The notes beneath the pieces were generated by a model. That model saw nothing but the letters and a program-made list of their open reading frames with translations, was not told the origin of the DNA and did no database searches. From Sinorhizobium fredii (GTDB taxonomy: Bacteria; Pseudomonadota; Alphaproteobacteria; Rhizobiales; Rhizobiaceae), in NCBI RefSeq assembly GCF_002944405.1, contig NZ_CP024310.1, positions 558,001 to 622,000 of the forward strand: a stretch of DNA of 64,000 nucleotides, read 5' to 3'. Made by a program: the position numbers and the translations under genes. Shown piece after piece: positions 34,937 to 45,625 of this stretch; within the stretch, counting starts at the first letter, position 1, and each line of letters starts with the position of its first letter.

Positions 34937-36454
34937 TCAATCTTCGCTGGCAGCAAGCTGGGCGAGTACCTCGCCGCGGCCGCGGGCTCTGAGGATCAGC
35001 GGCACGATGAAGGCCAGCGCCGCAATCACCAGCAGGACAGCGGCGATCGGCGAGGTGAAGAGCACGGTCACGTCACCTTGGCTGATCGACAGCGCCCGGC
35101 GCAGCTGCTGTTCGGCGAGCGGCCCGAGGATCAGGCCGACGACGACAGGCGCGATCGGATAGCCGAAGACGCGCATGACGTAGCCGAGCAGGCCAAAGGC
35201 GAGGAGCATGCCGAGTTCGAACACCGAGGGGTTGGCGCCGATGGTGCCGAGCGTCGCGAACAGCAGGATGCCGGCATAGAGCCAGGGTTTCGGGATCGTC
35301 AGCAGCTTCACCCAGAGGCCGACCAGGGGCAGGTTCAGGACGAGCAGCATGAAGTTGGCGATCAGCAGGCTGGCGATCAGGCCCCAGACGAGCTGCGGGT
35401 TGGTGGCGAACAGCAACGGCCCCGGCTGCAGGCCATATTGCTGGAAGCCGGCCAACATGATCGCCGCCGTTGCCGACGTCGGCAGGCCGAGCGTCAGCAG
35501 CGGCACGAGCGTACCGGCTGCCGAGGCGTTGTTGGCGGCCTCCGGGCCGGCGACGCCCTCGATCGCGCCATTGCCGAATTCTTCCGGATGCTTGCTCAGC
35601 CGCTTTTCGGTCGCATAGGAGAGGAAGGTGCCGATTTCGGCGCCGCCGGCCGGCATCGCGCCGATCGGGAAGCCGATGAAGGTGCCGCGCAGCCACGCCT
35701 TCCAGGAGCGCGCCCAATCCGAGGCGCTCATCCAGACCGAACCGCGCACCGCCTCGACCTTGTCGGGACCCTTGTCGCCCTGGGCGGCGATGTAGAGCGT
35801 CTCGCCGATCGCGAACATGGCGACCGCAAGCGTCGTCACCTCGATGCCGTCGAGCAGGTCCGGGACGCCGAAGGAAAGCCGCGCCTGGCCGGTCAGCTGG
35901 TCGATGCCGATGCAGGCAAGCGTCAGGCCAACGAAGAGCGAGGTAAGGCCGCGCAGCGTCGAGTCGCCGAAGGCGGAGGAGACGGTCACGAAGGCGAGCA
36001 CCATCAGCGCGAAATATTCGCGCGGCCCGAAGACGAGGGCCAGCTTGACGATATAGGGGGCGACGAAGGCGAGCCCGAGGGTCGCGATAAGGCCGGCGAC
36101 GAAGGAGCCGATCGCTGCCGTTGCCAGAGCGGGGCCGCCGCGGCCGGCGCGCGCCATCTTGTTACCTTCGAGCGCGGTGACGATCGAGGAGCTCTCGCCG
36201 GGCGTGTTCAGCAGGATGGACGTCGTCGAGCCACCATACATGCCGCCGTAATAGATGCCGGCGAACATGATCAGCGAGCCGCCGGGGTCGAGCTGATAGG
36301 TCACCGGCAAAAGGAGCGCGACGGTGAGCGCCGGGCCGATGCCCGGCAGCACGCCGACGGCCGTGCCGAGGGTGACGCCGATCAGCGCGTAGAGCAGGTT
36401 CATCGGTTGCGCAGCAACCAGCAGCCCCTGCAAAAGGAAGTCAAGAGTACCCAT
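34937..36454 (-). CDS. tctA: Tripartite tricarboxylate transporter, large permease
   Basis: A 505-residue inner-membrane protein with about 11-12 helices. Family motifs are [25 protein letters not shown] near residue 27 and [22 protein letters not shown] near residue 80, the conserved region of TctA, repeated in weaker form near [20 protein letters not shown]. It is the main transport subunit, working with TctB and the periplasmic TctC. Gene order tctC-tctB-tctA on the minus strand. Substrate is a tri- or dicarboxylate by family, not specified by sequence. Confidence 0.96.
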   Translation of the reverse strand: MGTLDFLLQGLLVAAQPMNLLYALIGVTLGTAVGVLPGIGPALTVALLLPVTYQLDPGGSLIMFAGIYYGGMYGGSTTSILLNTPGESSSIVTALEGNKMARAGRGGPALATAAIGSFVAGLIATLGLAFVAPYIVKLALVFGPREYFALMVLAFVTVSSAFGDSTLRGLTSLFVGLTLACIGIDQLTGQARLSFGVPDLLDGIEVTTLAVAMFAIGETLYIAAQGDKGPDKVEAVRGSVWMSASDWARSWKAWLRGTFIGFPIGAMPAGGAEIGTFLSYATEKRLSKHPEEFGNGAIEGVAGPEAANNASAAGTLVPLLTLGLPTSATAAIMLAGFQQYGLQPGPLLFATNPQLVWGLIASLLIANFMLLVLNLPLVGLWVKLLTIPKPWLYAGILLFATLGTIGANPSVFELGMLLAFGLLGYVMRVFGYPIAPVVVGLILGPLAEQQLRRALSISQGDVTVLFTSPIAAVLLVIAALAFIVPLILRARGRGEVLAQLAASED

Positions 36455-36468
36455 AATTGTCGGCCTTT

Positions 36469-36960
36469 CTAGAAGAGCAGGCGTTCAAGCGGTCCTGCCG
36501 GCAGCGACAATTGCAGGACTTTGGCGAAAATCGTCCAGACGAGGAAACTGGCGACGATGCCGAAGGGAATTGTCAGCCAAAGTTGCCGTTTCCCGAAGCC
36601 GCGCGCCGTCATGGCGAAGAGGATGCCGGTGGCAATCGAAAAGCCGAGCGTGTTGAGCAGCAGCATCTGCGCCGCAAGCCCGCCGACGACCCAGGCGACC
36701 GGTCCGAACTGCTGCGGTTCACGCTCGGCAAAGTCGCCCCTGAAACCCTCGACGGCCGTCCAGATGGCAAGCACGATCAGACAGCAGGCGATCGCATAAG
36801 GCACCGTGGTCGGGCCGACCTGCGAGTAGCCGGCAAGCCCGGTAAGCCGGGAAACGTCCCAGAAGATCACGCCGGCAATGGCAGCCAGCACTACGGCGAT
36901 GATCAGCGCCGCCCGATCAGGGCGGCGCGTTTCGACGGAAGGACTATCTCCCCTGCTCAT
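36469..36960 (-). CDS. tctB: Tripartite tricarboxylate transporter, small permease
   Basis: A 163-residue protein with four predicted transmembrane helices ([72 protein letters not shown]). This matches TctB in size and topology. Its ATG overlaps the tctC stop as ATGA, and tctA starts 14 bases after it, so the three are one operon with coupled translation. Confidence 0.93.
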   Translation of the reverse strand: MSRGDSPSVETRRPDRAALIIAVVLAAIAGVIFWDVSRLTGLAGYSQVGPTTVPYAIACCLIVLAIWTAVEGFRGDFAEREPQQFGPVAWVVGGLAAQMLLLNTLGFSIATGILFAMTARGFGKRQLWLTIPFGIVASFLVWTIFAKVLQLSLPAGPLERLLF

Positions 36961-37901
36961 TTGACCAGTCCGATGTCCTTGAGGACGGCTTCCGTGGCCG
37001 CGACGTCCTTGGCGAGCTGCTCGTTGAAGGCGTCGCCGGCGAGATAGGTGTCCTGCCAGCCCTTGGTCTTCAGCACTTCCTGCCAGCCGGCGGACTTGGC
37101 GAGCTTCTCGATATCGGCGGAGACGGCAGCCTTCTGCTCGTCGGTGAGGCCCGGAGCGGCGGCGACCATGCGCCAGTTCTCGACGACGACGTCGAGGCCG
37201 GATTCCTTCAGCGTCGGGGCATCGATGCCGGGGATGCGCTCGGCGCTCGTCACCGCGAGGAGGCGGAGCGTGCCGGCCTTGACCTGCGACTCGAATTCAC
37301 CATAGCCGGAGATGCCGGCCGTCACCTGGCTGCCGAGGATCGCGGCAAGCGCCTCGCCACCGCCGGAATAGGCGATGTAGTTGATCTTGGTCGGATCGAC
37401 GCCGGCCGCCTTGGCGATGAGGCCTACGGCGATGTGGTCGGTACCGCCGGCCGAGCCGCCGCCCCAGGATACGGCGCCCGGATCCTTCTTCAGGGCTTCG
37501 ACGAGATCAGCCATCGTCTTGATCTCGGAAGCGGCCGGAACGACGATCGCCTCGTATTCGCCCGTCAGGCGAGCGATCGGCGTGACGTCCTTGAGGGTGA
37601 CCGGCGAGTTGTTGGTGAGGATGGCGCCGACCATGACATAACCGCCGACGAGCAGCGCGTTCGGGTTGCCCTTCTGCTGGCTGGCGAACTGGGCGAGGCC
37701 GATCGTGCCGCCGGCGCCGGGTACGTTCTGCACCTGGACATTGCCGGAGATGCCTTCCTGCTGCATGACGGTCTGCAGCGAACGGGCGGTCTGATCCCAG
37801 CCGCCGCCGGGATTGGCCGGCGCGATGATCGTGTAGTCGGCGGCATAGGCCGGAAGCGCCAGCGCGCCGGCGAGAATGGATGCGAGGAAGAAGTGTTTCA
37901 A
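36957..37901 (-). CDS. tctC: Tripartite tricarboxylate transporter, periplasmic binding protein
   Basis: A 314-residue Bug-family receptor. The signal KHFFLASILAGALALPAYA precedes DYTIIAPANPGGGWDQTARS, the classical TctC/Bug N-terminal motif; VQNVPGAGGTIGLAQFASQ follows. The start codon is TTG at 37901, with GGAGGACCGACC directly upstream; no ATG is in the right place. The long upstream frame is non-coding. Control probably by TctD/TctE encoded nearby, through direct repeats at 38077-38098. Confidence 0.94.
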   Translation of the reverse strand: MKHFFLASILAGALALPAYAADYTIIAPANPGGGWDQTARSLQTVMQQEGISGNVQVQNVPGAGGTIGLAQFASQQKGNPNALLVGGYVMVGAILTNNSPVTLKDVTPIARLTGEYEAIVVPAASEIKTMADLVEALKKDPGAVSWGGGSAGGTDHIAVGLIAKAAGVDPTKINYIAYSGGGEALAAILGSQVTAGISGYGEFESQVKAGTLRLLAVTSAERIPGIDAPTLKESGLDVVVENWRMVAAAPGLTDEQKAAVSADIEKLAKSAGWQEVLKTKGWQDTYLAGDAFNEQLAKDVAATEAVLKDIGLVK

Positions 37902-38076
37902 GGTCGGTCCTCCGTAGGCGCGGTTCGTCCGCGCGTTGATCGTTGTCGCGAACGGGAGAAACGGGCGGCTGACCTTGAAAGCGGCAGCCTCCGACCGGAT
38001 TGGCAATTTCCTCCCGATGCGCTGCTGGCATTCCGCCTCCACGGGTCGCCAGCGGCCCTAAACCAACATAGAAAGC

Positions 38077-38098
38077 TGACATTAACCTGACATCAACC
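38077..38098. promoter_or_regulatory. Tandem direct repeat, likely TctD binding site upstream of tctCBA
   Basis: Two abutting 11-base repeats, TGACATTAACC and TGACATCAACC, differ at one base. They lie about 175-200 bases upstream of the tctC start. OmpR-class response regulators such as TctD typically bind tandem repeats with 10-11 base phasing, so this is the natural candidate site. Confidence 0.6.
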
Positions 38099-38154
38099 GG
38101 CTGGCTCGTAAACGGTTTGTTTCGGCTCCACAAATATCACTGGAGGAAGAATAT

Positions 38155-39222
38155 TCACTGGAGTCTGAGCACCTCGTTCCAGCGGGCGATCAGCCGGGCG
38201 CGTTTGACTTGGTCGAGATAGACCATGAGTCCCGGACTGACCGGCACCGGCTTCAACTGGCCGCCGAGCATTTCCTGCATGGTGTTGGCGGTGTTCTCGC
38301 CGGCGACCTCGGGACTCACGGCCGGGATCTCAAGCTCGCGCGCCATGATCGTCTGACCTTCCTTCGACATGAAGAATTCGAGATAGCGGCGGCCGAGATC
38401 TGGAGAGGCGGCGGCCTGCGGAACCAGGCCGATTCGCGACATCACCACGGTATAGTCCTTCGGCAGCACGATGCCGACATCCGGATGCCTGGAGGCCCAG
38501 TCGGCGGCATAGGAGCCGAGGATATTGTAGCCGAGCACGAAGCGCCCGTCCGCCACCCGCTCGAGGATCGCCTGGCTGGTCGAATAGAGCTTGACGCCCG
38601 CAGCACCCATTGCCTGGATGACGCTCCAGATGTCGCCGAACTGTTCCTGGTCGCGCGCCATGAACAGGAAGCCGACGCCGGATCGCTCGATATCATAGGT
38701 GCCGATCCGGCCGAAGATCTCGCTTCCCTGACGCTTCAGATAGTCGACGAATTCGGCGCGCGTCGCCGGCGGCTTTTCTTTTGAAAAACTCGGTTTGTGA
38801 TAGACGAACACGGCCGGCTCGAAGGTTAGCGCATAGGCCGTGTTGCGCCAGTTCGCCCAGGCCGGCCAGCGGCCGCTCATCGGCAGGTCGCTGCGCTGGG
38901 CATAACCGTCATTGCTGAGCTTCACCTGCAGGTCCATCGCGGAGGAGAAGGCGAAATCGGCCGTCCTCTGGCCGGCATCGGTCTCCTTGACGATCCGGTC
39001 GTAGATCTCGCCGGTCAGCATGTCCTCGTAGCGGACCGCGACATCCGGATTGGCCTTCTGGAAGCCGACGATCATCGGGCGCGCCAGCGGCTCGTCGAGC
39101 GAGGAATAGACGACGAGAACGGGCGCCGCCGCATCGCCGGAAAAGGCCGGGAAGAGCACCGGCGCGGCGCAGGCGAACCCGACGAAAAACAACCAAAAAG
39201 CGAAGGAAATCAAGAACTGCAT
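38155..39222 (-). CDS. Stand-alone periplasmic solute-binding protein (AfuA/Fe3+-type family) divergent from tctDE
   Basis: A 355-residue exported protein of the iron/phosphonate-type binding-protein class: signal MQFLISFAFWLFFVGFACAA, then VLVVYSSLDEPLARPMIVGF, VRYEDMLTGEIYDRIVKE, SAMDLQVKLSNDGYAQ, and a C-terminal FFMSKEGQTIMARELEIPAV. The ATG at 39222 gives the signal peptide; the frame extends far upstream only as a shadow of tctD. No ABC permease or ATPase is adjacent. Its position between tctCBA and the divergent tctDE suggests a sensing role for the histidine kinase rather than transport, which is an inference from context. Confidence 0.88.
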   Translation of the reverse strand: MQFLISFAFWLFFVGFACAAPVLFPAFSGDAAAPVLVVYSSLDEPLARPMIVGFQKANPDVAVRYEDMLTGEIYDRIVKETDAGQRTADFAFSSAMDLQVKLSNDGYAQRSDLPMSGRWPAWANWRNTAYALTFEPAVFVYHKPSFSKEKPPATRAEFVDYLKRQGSEIFGRIGTYDIERSGVGFLFMARDQEQFGDIWSVIQAMGAAGVKLYSTSQAILERVADGRFVLGYNILGSYAADWASRHPDVGIVLPKDYTVVMSRIGLVPQAAASPDLGRRYLEFFMSKEGQTIMARELEIPAVSPEVAGENTANTMQEMLGGQLKPVPVSPGLMVYLDQVKRARLIARWNEVLRLQ

Positions 39223-39300
39223 AATTTCACAATGCCTCACCCGCACGCCGTTCACAAGCAAGGTCGCGGCCGATAAGGTGAAGCGGGGGAGAGTGACGAT

Positions 39301-39978
39301 TTGCGTATCTTGCTTGTTGAAGACAATCAGGCCCTGGCAGAGGGTCTCTCGGCGCTTTTGCGCGGCAGCGGCTATGCCGTCGACGTGGTGAACGACGGCG
39401 CCTCGGCGCATGCCGTCGCCGCCGCCGAGAGCTTCGATCTGGTGATCCTGGACCTGAACCTGCCGGAGATGGACGGGCTCGACGTGCTGCGCGCCATGCG
39501 GGCCCGGCAGAACCGGGCGGCCGTCCTGATCCTGACGGCCCGCGGCTCGCCCGAAGAAAGGATCAAGGGCCTCGATCTTGGCGCTGACGACTACCTGATC
39601 AAGCCTTTCGACATCGGCGAGTTCGAGGCGCGCGTGCGGGTCCTGCTCCGCCGTCAGGCCGGCCTGCGCAGCTCGATCGTCAGCTACGGCAATGTCTCGC
39701 TGGATCTGAACGCCCGCAGTTTTTCCGCCGGCGGCGTGCCGATCGAGATTCCGGCGCGCGAGCTCGGGCTGCTCGAGCTTCTCTTCATGCGCGCCGGCAA
39801 GGTGGTCGCCAAGGACGCGATCGTTCAGTCGCTGACCGGCCTCGATGACGATCTCAGCCCCAATGCGATCGAGCAATATGTCAGCCGGCTGCGCAAGCGC
39901 CTGGCGCCCTACGGGCTGACGGTGCGCACGGCCCGCGGCATCGGTTACTACCTCGACAAGGCAACGGGCCCCGAATGA
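39301..39978 (+). CDS. tctD: Response regulator TctD (OmpR family)
   Basis: A 225-residue regulator. Receiver domain: acidic pocket VEDN, phospho-acceptor in LVILDLNLPEMDGLDVL (Asp near residue 51), LTARGSPEE and the KPFD lysine. The C-terminal winged helix (residues about 125-220) has ELGLLELLFMRAGKVV and NAIEQYVSRLRKRL. It starts with TTG at 39301 behind GGGGAGAG; no ATG fits. The stop overlaps the tctE start as ATGA. Expected to activate tctCBA when phosphorylated by TctE. Confidence 0.94.
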   Translation: MRILLVEDNQALAEGLSALLRGSGYAVDVVNDGASAHAVAAAESFDLVILDLNLPEMDGLDVLRAMRARQNRAAVLILTARGSPEERIKGLDLGADDYLIKPFDIGEFEARVRVLLRRQAGLRSSIVSYGNVSLDLNARSFSAGGVPIEIPARELGLLELLFMRAGKVVAKDAIVQSLTGLDDDLSPNAIEQYVSRLRKRLAPYGLTVRTARGIGYYLDKATGPE

Positions 39979-41354
39979 GGACGGCCGTCTATTCGCTGAG
40001 AAGAAGGCTGCTCGGCTGGCTGCTGATCTCGACCGCGGTGATCGGGGTCATCGCCTTGATGGATACCTATCGGGAAGCGGTCAAGACGGCGAATGTCGTT
40101 TCGGACCGCGTGCTCGCAGGCTCGGCGCTGGCGATCGCCGAGCGTGTGGTCGTCGCCGAGGACGGCACGCTTCAGGTCGACATACCCTATGTGGCGCTGG
40201 AAATGCTGACCTCGGCCGCGCAGGACCGCGTCTTTTACCGGGTGGATGGCCCTCCGGGGGAGTTCATCACCGGCTACCAGACGCTGCCGTCGCTTCCCGA
40301 GGCCGCCGGCCAGTCGACGAGCTTTGCCGATGCGGTCTTCCGCGGCGAGCCCATACGGCTGGCGGTGCTTCGCCGCTCCGCCTCCACCGGCGTCAATTCC
40401 GTTCCCTTCGTCGTCACCGTCGCCGAGACGACGATTGCGAGACGCCAGCTGACGCAGACGATCCTGCTGCACTCGGCGCTCCGCCTCGGCTTGATGATCG
40501 CCGGTGCCGCCCTGATCGTCTGGGTGGCGGTGACCTTTTCCTTACGGCCGCTCTACCGGCTCGGCGACGCGATCGCCGAGCGCAGTCCAGACGATCTCCA
40601 TCCGATCGGCGAGCGTGTGCCGAGCGAGGTGCAGGGACTGGTCGACACGGTCAATTCCTTCATGGTGCGGCTGCAGTCGGCGCTCGATGCGCTTCGCCAT
40701 TTCACCGGCAATGCCAGCCATCAGTTGCGCACACCGCTCGCGATTATCCGCACACAGCTGGCGCTCGCCCGCCGGGCGGCGACCGTCAACGAGGCTCTCT
40801 CGGCCGCCGCGAAGGCGGACGAGGCGGTTGCGAACGCCGAGCGCATCCTGGCGCAGTTGCTGCTGATGGCGAAGATCGATGCGGCGGCCAAGGAGGAGGC
40901 GCGCGGATCGGAGCGGATCGAACTTGCTCGGCTGGCACGCAGCGTCACCGCCGAGCACGTGCCGGCGGCCGGCGAGGTGGGCATCGATCTCGGTTTTGCC
41001 GGCGAGGGGGAGCATTGGATCCGCGCCGAACCGCTGCTTGTCGGAGAGCTCCTGAAGAACCTCATCGGCAATGCGCTGCTCTATGCCGGGCGCGGGGCGG
41101 AGGTGACGGTGCGCGTCTCAAGGTCGGATGACGAGATTGCGCTTGAGGTGGAAGACAACGGGCCGGGTATCAGGCCGGAGCTGCGCGAGGCGGTGCTGAA
41201 GCGCTTCCGGCGCGGCGGCAATGAGGCGCCCGGCACCGGGCTCGGCCTGCCGATCGTCGAGGAAATCGCCACGCTTTATGCCGGAACGATGCGCCTCGAG
41301 GACGGCGAGGGCGGTCGCGGTCTGAAGGTGGTCGTGACTTTTCCGGCAGGGTGA
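39975..41354 (+). CDS. tctE: Sensor histidine kinase TctE
   Basis: A 459-residue membrane kinase. Two membrane helices (residues about 12-30 and 168-190) bound a periplasmic sensor domain (2CSK_N type), followed by a HAMP-like linker. The H-box is FTGNASHQLRTPLAIIRTQL with the phospho-histidine near residue 248. The ATPase domain shows N-box LLKNLIGNALLYA, G1 EVEDNGPGI and G2 GTGLGLPIVEE. Coupled to tctD by a four-base overlap. Signal: an extracellular carboxylate, by family. Confidence 0.94.
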   Translation: MRTAVYSLRRRLLGWLLISTAVIGVIALMDTYREAVKTANVVSDRVLAGSALAIAERVVVAEDGTLQVDIPYVALEMLTSAAQDRVFYRVDGPPGEFITGYQTLPSLPEAAGQSTSFADAVFRGEPIRLAVLRRSASTGVNSVPFVVTVAETTIARRQLTQTILLHSALRLGLMIAGAALIVWVAVTFSLRPLYRLGDAIAERSPDDLHPIGERVPSEVQGLVDTVNSFMVRLQSALDALRHFTGNASHQLRTPLAIIRTQLALARRAATVNEALSAAAKADEAVANAERILAQLLLMAKIDAAAKEEARGSERIELARLARSVTAEHVPAAGEVGIDLGFAGEGEHWIRAEPLLVGELLKNLIGNALLYAGRGAEVTVRVSRSDDEIALEVEDNGPGIRPELREAVLKRFRRGGNEAPGTGLGLPIVEEIATLYAGTMRLEDGEGGRGLKVVVTFPAG

Positions 41355-41375
41355 AGAGCCGCAGCCGCGAAGCCG

Positions 41376-41519
41376 TTACGAGCGCTCTTCGCTTTCCTCG
41401 CGGTCGCGGGCTTCGAGAAGAGATGCGGCGTCGCGGGTTTGAACCCGCAGCAGCTCGTTCCAGAGCTGGCGAGCGAAACGCGATTGAACCTGGTTCGCAG
41501 GCTTGCGCTGCGATGACAT
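41376..41519 (-). CDS. Small charged protein, 47 residues
   Basis: The minus-strand frame MSSQRKPANQVQSRFARQLW continues as an amphipathic, highly charged helix (NELLRVQTRDAASLLEARDR) and ends EESEERS. GGAG stands seven bases before the ATG, an ideal spacing. No membrane segment or known motif. It lies just past tctE on the opposite strand. I do not recognise the family; the ribosome site and helix-like periodicity support a real gene. Confidence 0.55.
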   Translation of the reverse strand: MSSQRKPANQVQSRFARQLWNELLRVQTRDAASLLEARDREESEERS

Positions 41520-41666
41520 GACAAATCTCCGATAGGTTTGGAATGCCGTTCATATAGTCTATCGACGAGCCGATGGCCACGGCAGAGTCTACCGAGCTGC
41601 TTTGCAAGGGAAGCATATGTCGAGTAGCAAGAATATCGATAGATCCGCGTAGCAGACAACAAAAAT

Positions 41667-41692
41667 GCCGGGATGAATTTCTTCATCCCGGC
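41667..41692 (-). terminator. Intrinsic terminator of the inositol-type ABC operon
   Basis: A perfect 11-base stem GCCGGGATGAA/TTCATCCCGGC with a four-base loop; on the minus strand it is followed by TTTTTGTT. It begins 28 bases past the permease stop. Confidence 0.9.
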
Positions 41693-41719
41693 GAGCGGCT
41701 GCACTGGGAGGCAGTTTCT

Positions 41720-42745
41720 TTACGTCTTTTTCCGGCCTTTCTGGCGATAGACGTCGACGACCACGGCGGCAACGATGATCACGCCCTTGACGATCTCCTG
41801 GTAGTACGCGTCGACCCGCAGAAAGGTGAAGCCGGAGGTCATGACGCCGAGGATGATCGTGCCGATAACGGTGCCGGTGATGCGGCCGACGCCGCCGGTC
41901 AGCGACGTGCCGCCGATGACCGTCGCGGCGATCGCGTCGAGTTCGTACATGACGCCCATGCCGGCCTGGGCGGTCTGGGCCCGGGCTGCGGTGACGACGC
42001 CCGCAAGGCCGGCCAGCATGCCGGCGATGGCGTAGACCTTGATCAGATGCGCTTCGACATTAATGCCGGAGACGCGTGCGGCCTGGACGTTGGCGCCGAT
42101 CGCATAGGTGAACTTGCCGTAGCGGGTGTAGCGGAGCGCAATATGGAAGATCAGCGCGACCACGAGGAAGACGATGACCGGCCAGATGCCCGTGCCGATG
42201 AAATTGAACTGCTCGGTAAGTCCGGAGACCGGCTGGCCCTTCGTGTACCACTTGGAGATGCCTCGCGCTGACACCATCATGCCGAGGGTGGCGATAAAGG
42301 GCGGGATCTTGGTCTTGGCGATCAATTGCCCGTTGATATAGCCGGCGAAGAGGCCGATGCCGACACCAAGCCCGATCGGCACGATGGCCGGCAGGTCGGT
42401 CAGCGAGGGATAGAGCGCTCGCGGCCAGGTGGAGGCTTGCGCGACGCTCGCCGAAATCATTGCCGTCATGCCGACCACGGAACCTGAAGAAAGGTCGATG
42501 CCGCCGGTGATGATGACCTGCGTCACGCCGACGGCGATGATGCCGATTACCGATACCTGGAGGATCATGATCGTCAGGCGCTGCGGGTTCATCAGGAAGC
42601 TCTGGCCGACGAGAAGCCAGCCGAGAACTTCATAGACGAGCGCGATGCCGATCAGCACCAGGAAGATGTTGAACTCGGGCGGCAGGCGCCGTCTCGACCC
42701 GGCAATCGGCGAACCCGCGCCCTGTGCAGCGATATTGGTTTCCAT
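41720..42745 (-). CDS. iatP: Inositol-type sugar ABC transporter permease
   Basis: A 341-residue RbsC-class permease with about ten helices. Markers are IITGGIDLSSGSVVGMTAM near residue 80, PPFIATLGMMVSARG, YAIGANVQAARVSGINV and AATVIGGTSLTGGVG. Third gene of ibpA-iatA-iatP, followed by a strong terminator. Assignment to myo-inositol rests on similarity in my memory to the rhizobial/Caulobacter Ibp-Iat system and on the IolR-type sites nearby. Confidence 0.88.
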   Translation of the reverse strand: METNIAAQGAGSPIAGSRRRLPPEFNIFLVLIGIALVYEVLGWLLVGQSFLMNPQRLTIMILQVSVIGIIAVGVTQVIITGGIDLSSGSVVGMTAMISASVAQASTWPRALYPSLTDLPAIVPIGLGVGIGLFAGYINGQLIAKTKIPPFIATLGMMVSARGISKWYTKGQPVSGLTEQFNFIGTGIWPVIVFLVVALIFHIALRYTRYGKFTYAIGANVQAARVSGINVEAHLIKVYAIAGMLAGLAGVVTAARAQTAQAGMGVMYELDAIAATVIGGTSLTGGVGRITGTVIGTIILGVMTSGFTFLRVDAYYQEIVKGVIIVAAVVVDVYRQKGRKKT

Positions 42746-42775
42746 TGTCTTTCCTCCCTGCGGTCGGCATCCGCG

Positions 42776-44317
<1,542 letters not shown>

Positions 44318-44420
44318 GGTCATTGCCTCCCGATCCTCCGGCCCCGGCCGGAACGTCCACGCGGCGGGCGGAACAGCCCTCTCTTAGGCCCAAGCGGGCT
44401 TCAGGCTGGACTCGCTTAGA

Positions 44421-44450
44421 GTGGGAGCGCGGCTGAAGCCGCGCTCCCAC
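44421..44450. terminator. Perfect stem-loop between ibpA and iatA
   Basis: GTGGGAGCGCGGC, loop TGAA, GCCGCGCTCCCAC. It starts nine bases past the ibpA stop on the minus strand. There is no T-run. Such hairpins after a binding-protein gene typically protect its mRNA and give excess binding protein over membrane subunits. Confidence 0.7.
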
Positions 44451-44459
44451 GACGAACGA

Positions 44460-45389
44460 TCAGTTCTTGGCCTGGTACTTGGCTAGGTTTTCCTTGGTGA
44501 CGAGCTCGAAGGGGATGTAGACCTTCTTCTCGACCGGTTCGCCCTTGGCGAGCTTGAGCGCGGCATCGACCGAGCCCTGGCCCTGGCCGGCGGCGTTCTG
44601 GAATACGGTCACGTCGAGGTCGCCGGCAGCCATGGCGGCGAGCGCGTCCTGGGTGGCGTCGACGCCGCCGATCACGACCGAGTCCATCGACCGGCCGGCA
44701 GCTTTCAACGCCTGGATGGCACCGATCGCCATTTCGTCGTTATTGGCAATCACGGCATCGAACTCAACGCCGGCGGAAAGCCAGTTGGTCATCAGGTCGG
44801 CGCCCTGGGTGCGCGACCAGTTGGCGGTCTGCTCTTCGACGATCTCGATCCCCTTGCAGGCGTCGGTGGCGAGAACGTCGTGGATGTCCTTGGTGCGCAT
44901 GCGGGCGGCCTGGTTGGAGAGTTCGCCCATCATGACGACGGCCTTGCCCTTGCCACCGAGCATTTTGCAGACTTCCTGCGTCTCCAGCGTGCCGGATTCG
45001 ACTTCGTTCGATGCGACGAAGGCCTGCTTTTCCGGGAGCGAATCGATGTTCACCGGCTCGCGGTTGACGTAGACGAGCGGAATGCCGGCGTCTGCGGCGA
45101 TCTTCGACATGGCGGCGGTTGCATCCGTGTCGACCGGGTTGACGATGATCGCGTCGACGCCGGCAGCGATGAAGTTCTGGATCTGGCTCTGCTGCTTGGC
45201 GACGTCGTTCTGCGCGTCTTCGATCTGCAGCTCGACGCCGTTCAGCGTCTTGGCATAGTCCTGCATGCCGTTGCGCAGAACCGTCAGGAAGTTGTCGTCG
45301 AACAGCGCCATCGAGACGCCGATCGTCTCCGCGTGCGCAGCCGTCGACAGCATGACAGCCATCGCAGTGCCAAGAATGAATTTCTTCAT
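44460..45389 (-). CDS. ibpA: Inositol-type sugar-binding periplasmic protein
   Basis: A 309-residue type I binding protein. Signal MKKFILGTAMAVMLSTAAHA; mature part begins ETIGVSMALFDDNFLTVLRN. NPVDTDATAAMSKIAADAGIPLVYVNREPV and ANNDEMAIGAIQALKAAGR are lobe and hinge motifs. AGGAGAAGT precedes the ATG at 45389. The set with iatA and iatP and the GGAA-N6-TTCC palindrome about 150 bases upstream support the inositol assignment. Confidence 0.88.
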   Translation of the reverse strand: MKKFILGTAMAVMLSTAAHAETIGVSMALFDDNFLTVLRNGMQDYAKTLNGVELQIEDAQNDVAKQQSQIQNFIAAGVDAIIVNPVDTDATAAMSKIAADAGIPLVYVNREPVNIDSLPEKQAFVASNEVESGTLETQEVCKMLGGKGKAVVMMGELSNQAARMRTKDIHDVLATDACKGIEIVEEQTANWSRTQGADLMTNWLSAGVEFDAVIANNDEMAIGAIQALKAAGRSMDSVVIGGVDATQDALAAMAAGDLDVTVFQNAAGQGQGSVDAALKLAKGEPVEKKVYIPFELVTKENLAKYQAKN

Positions 45390-45537
45390 GTCTACTTCTC
45401 CTCCACTTTGGTGCCGGCCACACCTTTTCTTGCCGGAAACTCGATTCTCGTTGATCGAGCTCATCTCCTGTCAGAAGCAACACTCCCGTTGCGCTTCTGA
45501 TGAAAACGGAACAAACAAACCAGTGGTTCGCTAAGAC

Positions 45538-45551
45538 GGAATATGTATTCC
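45538..45551. promoter_or_regulatory. IolR-type operator upstream of ibpA
   Basis: GGAATATGTATTCC is a perfect inverted repeat outside its two central bases and fits GGAA-N6-TTCC, which I recall as the motif proposed for the RpiR-type repressor IolR of S. meliloti. Confidence 0.7.
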
Positions 45552-45625
45552 ATTTTATCCGGACGCCGTCAAGTGCATCTTGCGGCGCCCGGGCCAATTT
45601 CCGCGCCCTCTCTCCCGTCAAGCGA

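Noticed and set aside
34835-36472. 545-codon plus-strand frame opposite tctA
   Set aside because: Composition is Arg/Glu/Gln/Asp-rich without fold-like patterns; it mirrors the tctA coding frame.
39223-39876. Upstream extension of the lone binding-protein frame across tctD
   Set aside because: The signal peptide starts at 39222; the extension is antisense to the conserved tctD receiver domain.
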